A stretch of 64,000 bases of DNA from JARRNE01 sp963824085. Lineage in GTDB: Bacteria > Pseudomonadota > Gammaproteobacteria > Chromatiales > Chromatiaceae. The stretch spans positions 434,001 to 498,000 of the forward strand of contig CAWGNT010000023.1 in assembly GCA_963824085.1 (NCBI GenBank), written 5' to 3'. The translations under genes were made by a program, and so were the position numbers. Below are positions 63,460 to 64,000 of the stretch, in pieces (within the stretch, counting starts at the first letter, position 1; the number at the start of each line of letters is the position of its first letter). The notes below the pieces were generated by a model, which saw nothing but the letters and a program-made list of their open reading frames with translations, made no database searches and was not told the origin of the DNA.

Positions 63460-63995
63460 GGCGTGGCATCCAATTCGATCCCCTTGATGAAGCCGACAAG
63501 GGCCTGCCGCTCTTTCGCCACGACCTCCGCCGGCCCGTGCAGTTGGGGATAGAGGTTTCCCTTGGGCGTCTCGACAACAGCCGCCAGCAGCATCTGATCC
63601 GGCACAACCTCACCTTCTTGGCCCATCCCCATCCCCCGCGCGTAGCTTCCCCGCAGCTCCACAAGGGTCGCAGGCATCTTGGCGCCCTCCACCTTCGTCA
63701 CCACCGGCTCCACCTCGCCCCCTCCGGGGTGCGAGAACTGAGACTTCCAGCGCGCGACGTTCGCCTCGAGCGAACCGCCCTGGCCGAGCCCAAAGTAATA
63801 CACGACGAACTGGGCACCCTCCTTGCCCTGCACGCCAGGCACCTTGTCCTGCAGCACGCGCATGCTGCTAACGGGCTTTTCGGGTACCCATGCGGCGGGC
63901 AACTGGGAGTGCATACCGAGGAACTGGACCTTCTGCCCGTCCGCCGCAGCCGTGGACGACGCGGCGAGCAGCAGGGAGCAGGCAACGGCCTTCAT
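63456..63995 (-). CDS. Secreted hypothetical protein
   Basis: 179 residues from ATG 63995, just inside the window, so an upstream start outside it cannot be excluded. A signal peptide (MKAVACSLLLAASSTAAADG) precedes a probable beta-rich domain: VQFLGMHSQLPAAWVPEKPVSSMRVLQ, FVVYYFGLGQGGSLEANVARW, MPATLVELRGSYARGMGMG, then a C-terminal helix. No family named with certainty. It is convergent with the glycosyltransferase. Confidence 0.75.
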   Translation of the reverse strand: MKAVACSLLLAASSTAAADGQKVQFLGMHSQLPAAWVPEKPVSSMRVLQDKVPGVQGKEGAQFVVYYFGLGQGGSLEANVARWKSQFSHPGGGEVEPVVTKVEGAKMPATLVELRGSYARGMGMGQEGEVVPDQMLLAAVVETPKGNLYPQLHGPAEVVAKERQALVGFIKGIELDATP

Positions 63996-64000
63996 GAATT

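Overview
The window is a GC-rich chromosomal segment of a gammaproteobacterium. Gene order points to the purple-sulfur-bacteria side (Chromatiales / Ectothiorhodospirales-like). The supporting blocks are leuS-lptE-holA-nadD-rsfS, lptD-surA-pdxA with apaG-apaH, dusB-fis-purH-purD, accB-accC-prmA and cutA-dsbD. A groESL operon under a CIRCE operator and a NikR-like nickel operator also fit. This placement is inference from gene content and order; no 16S gene is present. Most of the window is core chromosome with short accessory patches.

Layout. 1-7.6 kb (+): 3' end of leuS, then lptE, holA, proA, nadD, rsfS, a WYL regulator and folA. 7.6-16.2 kb: apaH and apaG (-), a plus-strand island (small membrane ORF, Gfo/Idh/MocA dehydrogenase, GGCT-like cyclotransferase) where rsmA/ksgA would be expected, then pdxA-surA-lptD (-). 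16.4-17.4 kb: amgK (+), divergent from lptD and without murU. 17.5-30.2 kb (-): one co-directional run, read right to left as cutA, dsbD, tlpA-like, aroQ, accB, accC, prmA, DUF3426 gene, dusB, fis, purH, lpxA, purD. 30.4-37.4 kb (+): fxsA, groES-groEL, glnE (frameshifted at its 3' end), ilvE and a zinc-finger gene. 37.5-49.9 kb: sulfotransferase, glycine-zipper protein, DUF484-GGDEF protein, polA, an unrecognised protein and an unrecognised lipoprotein, rlmKL, a DRE-TIM aldolase, a beta-carbonic anhydrase and a secreted protein. 49.9-61.7 kb is the accessory part: a REP-type tyrosine transposase (RAYT) with its flanking repeats, two gene remnants, the PA2779/PA2778 pair, a nickel/cobalt ECF transporter, lemA and a TPM-TPR gene, and a damaged HD/CBS gene. 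61.7-64 kb: rpsT with its terminator, a cupin, a GT-B glycosyltransferase and a secreted protein.

Functionally the window covers outer-membrane assembly (LptD, LptE, SurA, LpxA), purine synthesis (PurH, PurD), fatty-acid initiation (AccB, AccC), periplasmic redox (DsbD, TlpA-like), chaperonin, nitrogen control (GlnE), translation and RNA modification (LeuS, RpsT, RsfS, PrmA, DusB, RlmKL) and nickel uptake. Two dispersed short repeat families (three copies each here) recur in intergenic gaps. The most unusual points are a DsbD with two tandem alpha domains, a peptidase/small-membrane-protein pair with a possible Gly-Gly processing site, the NikR-like operator, the RAYT repeats and the disrupted core gene order.
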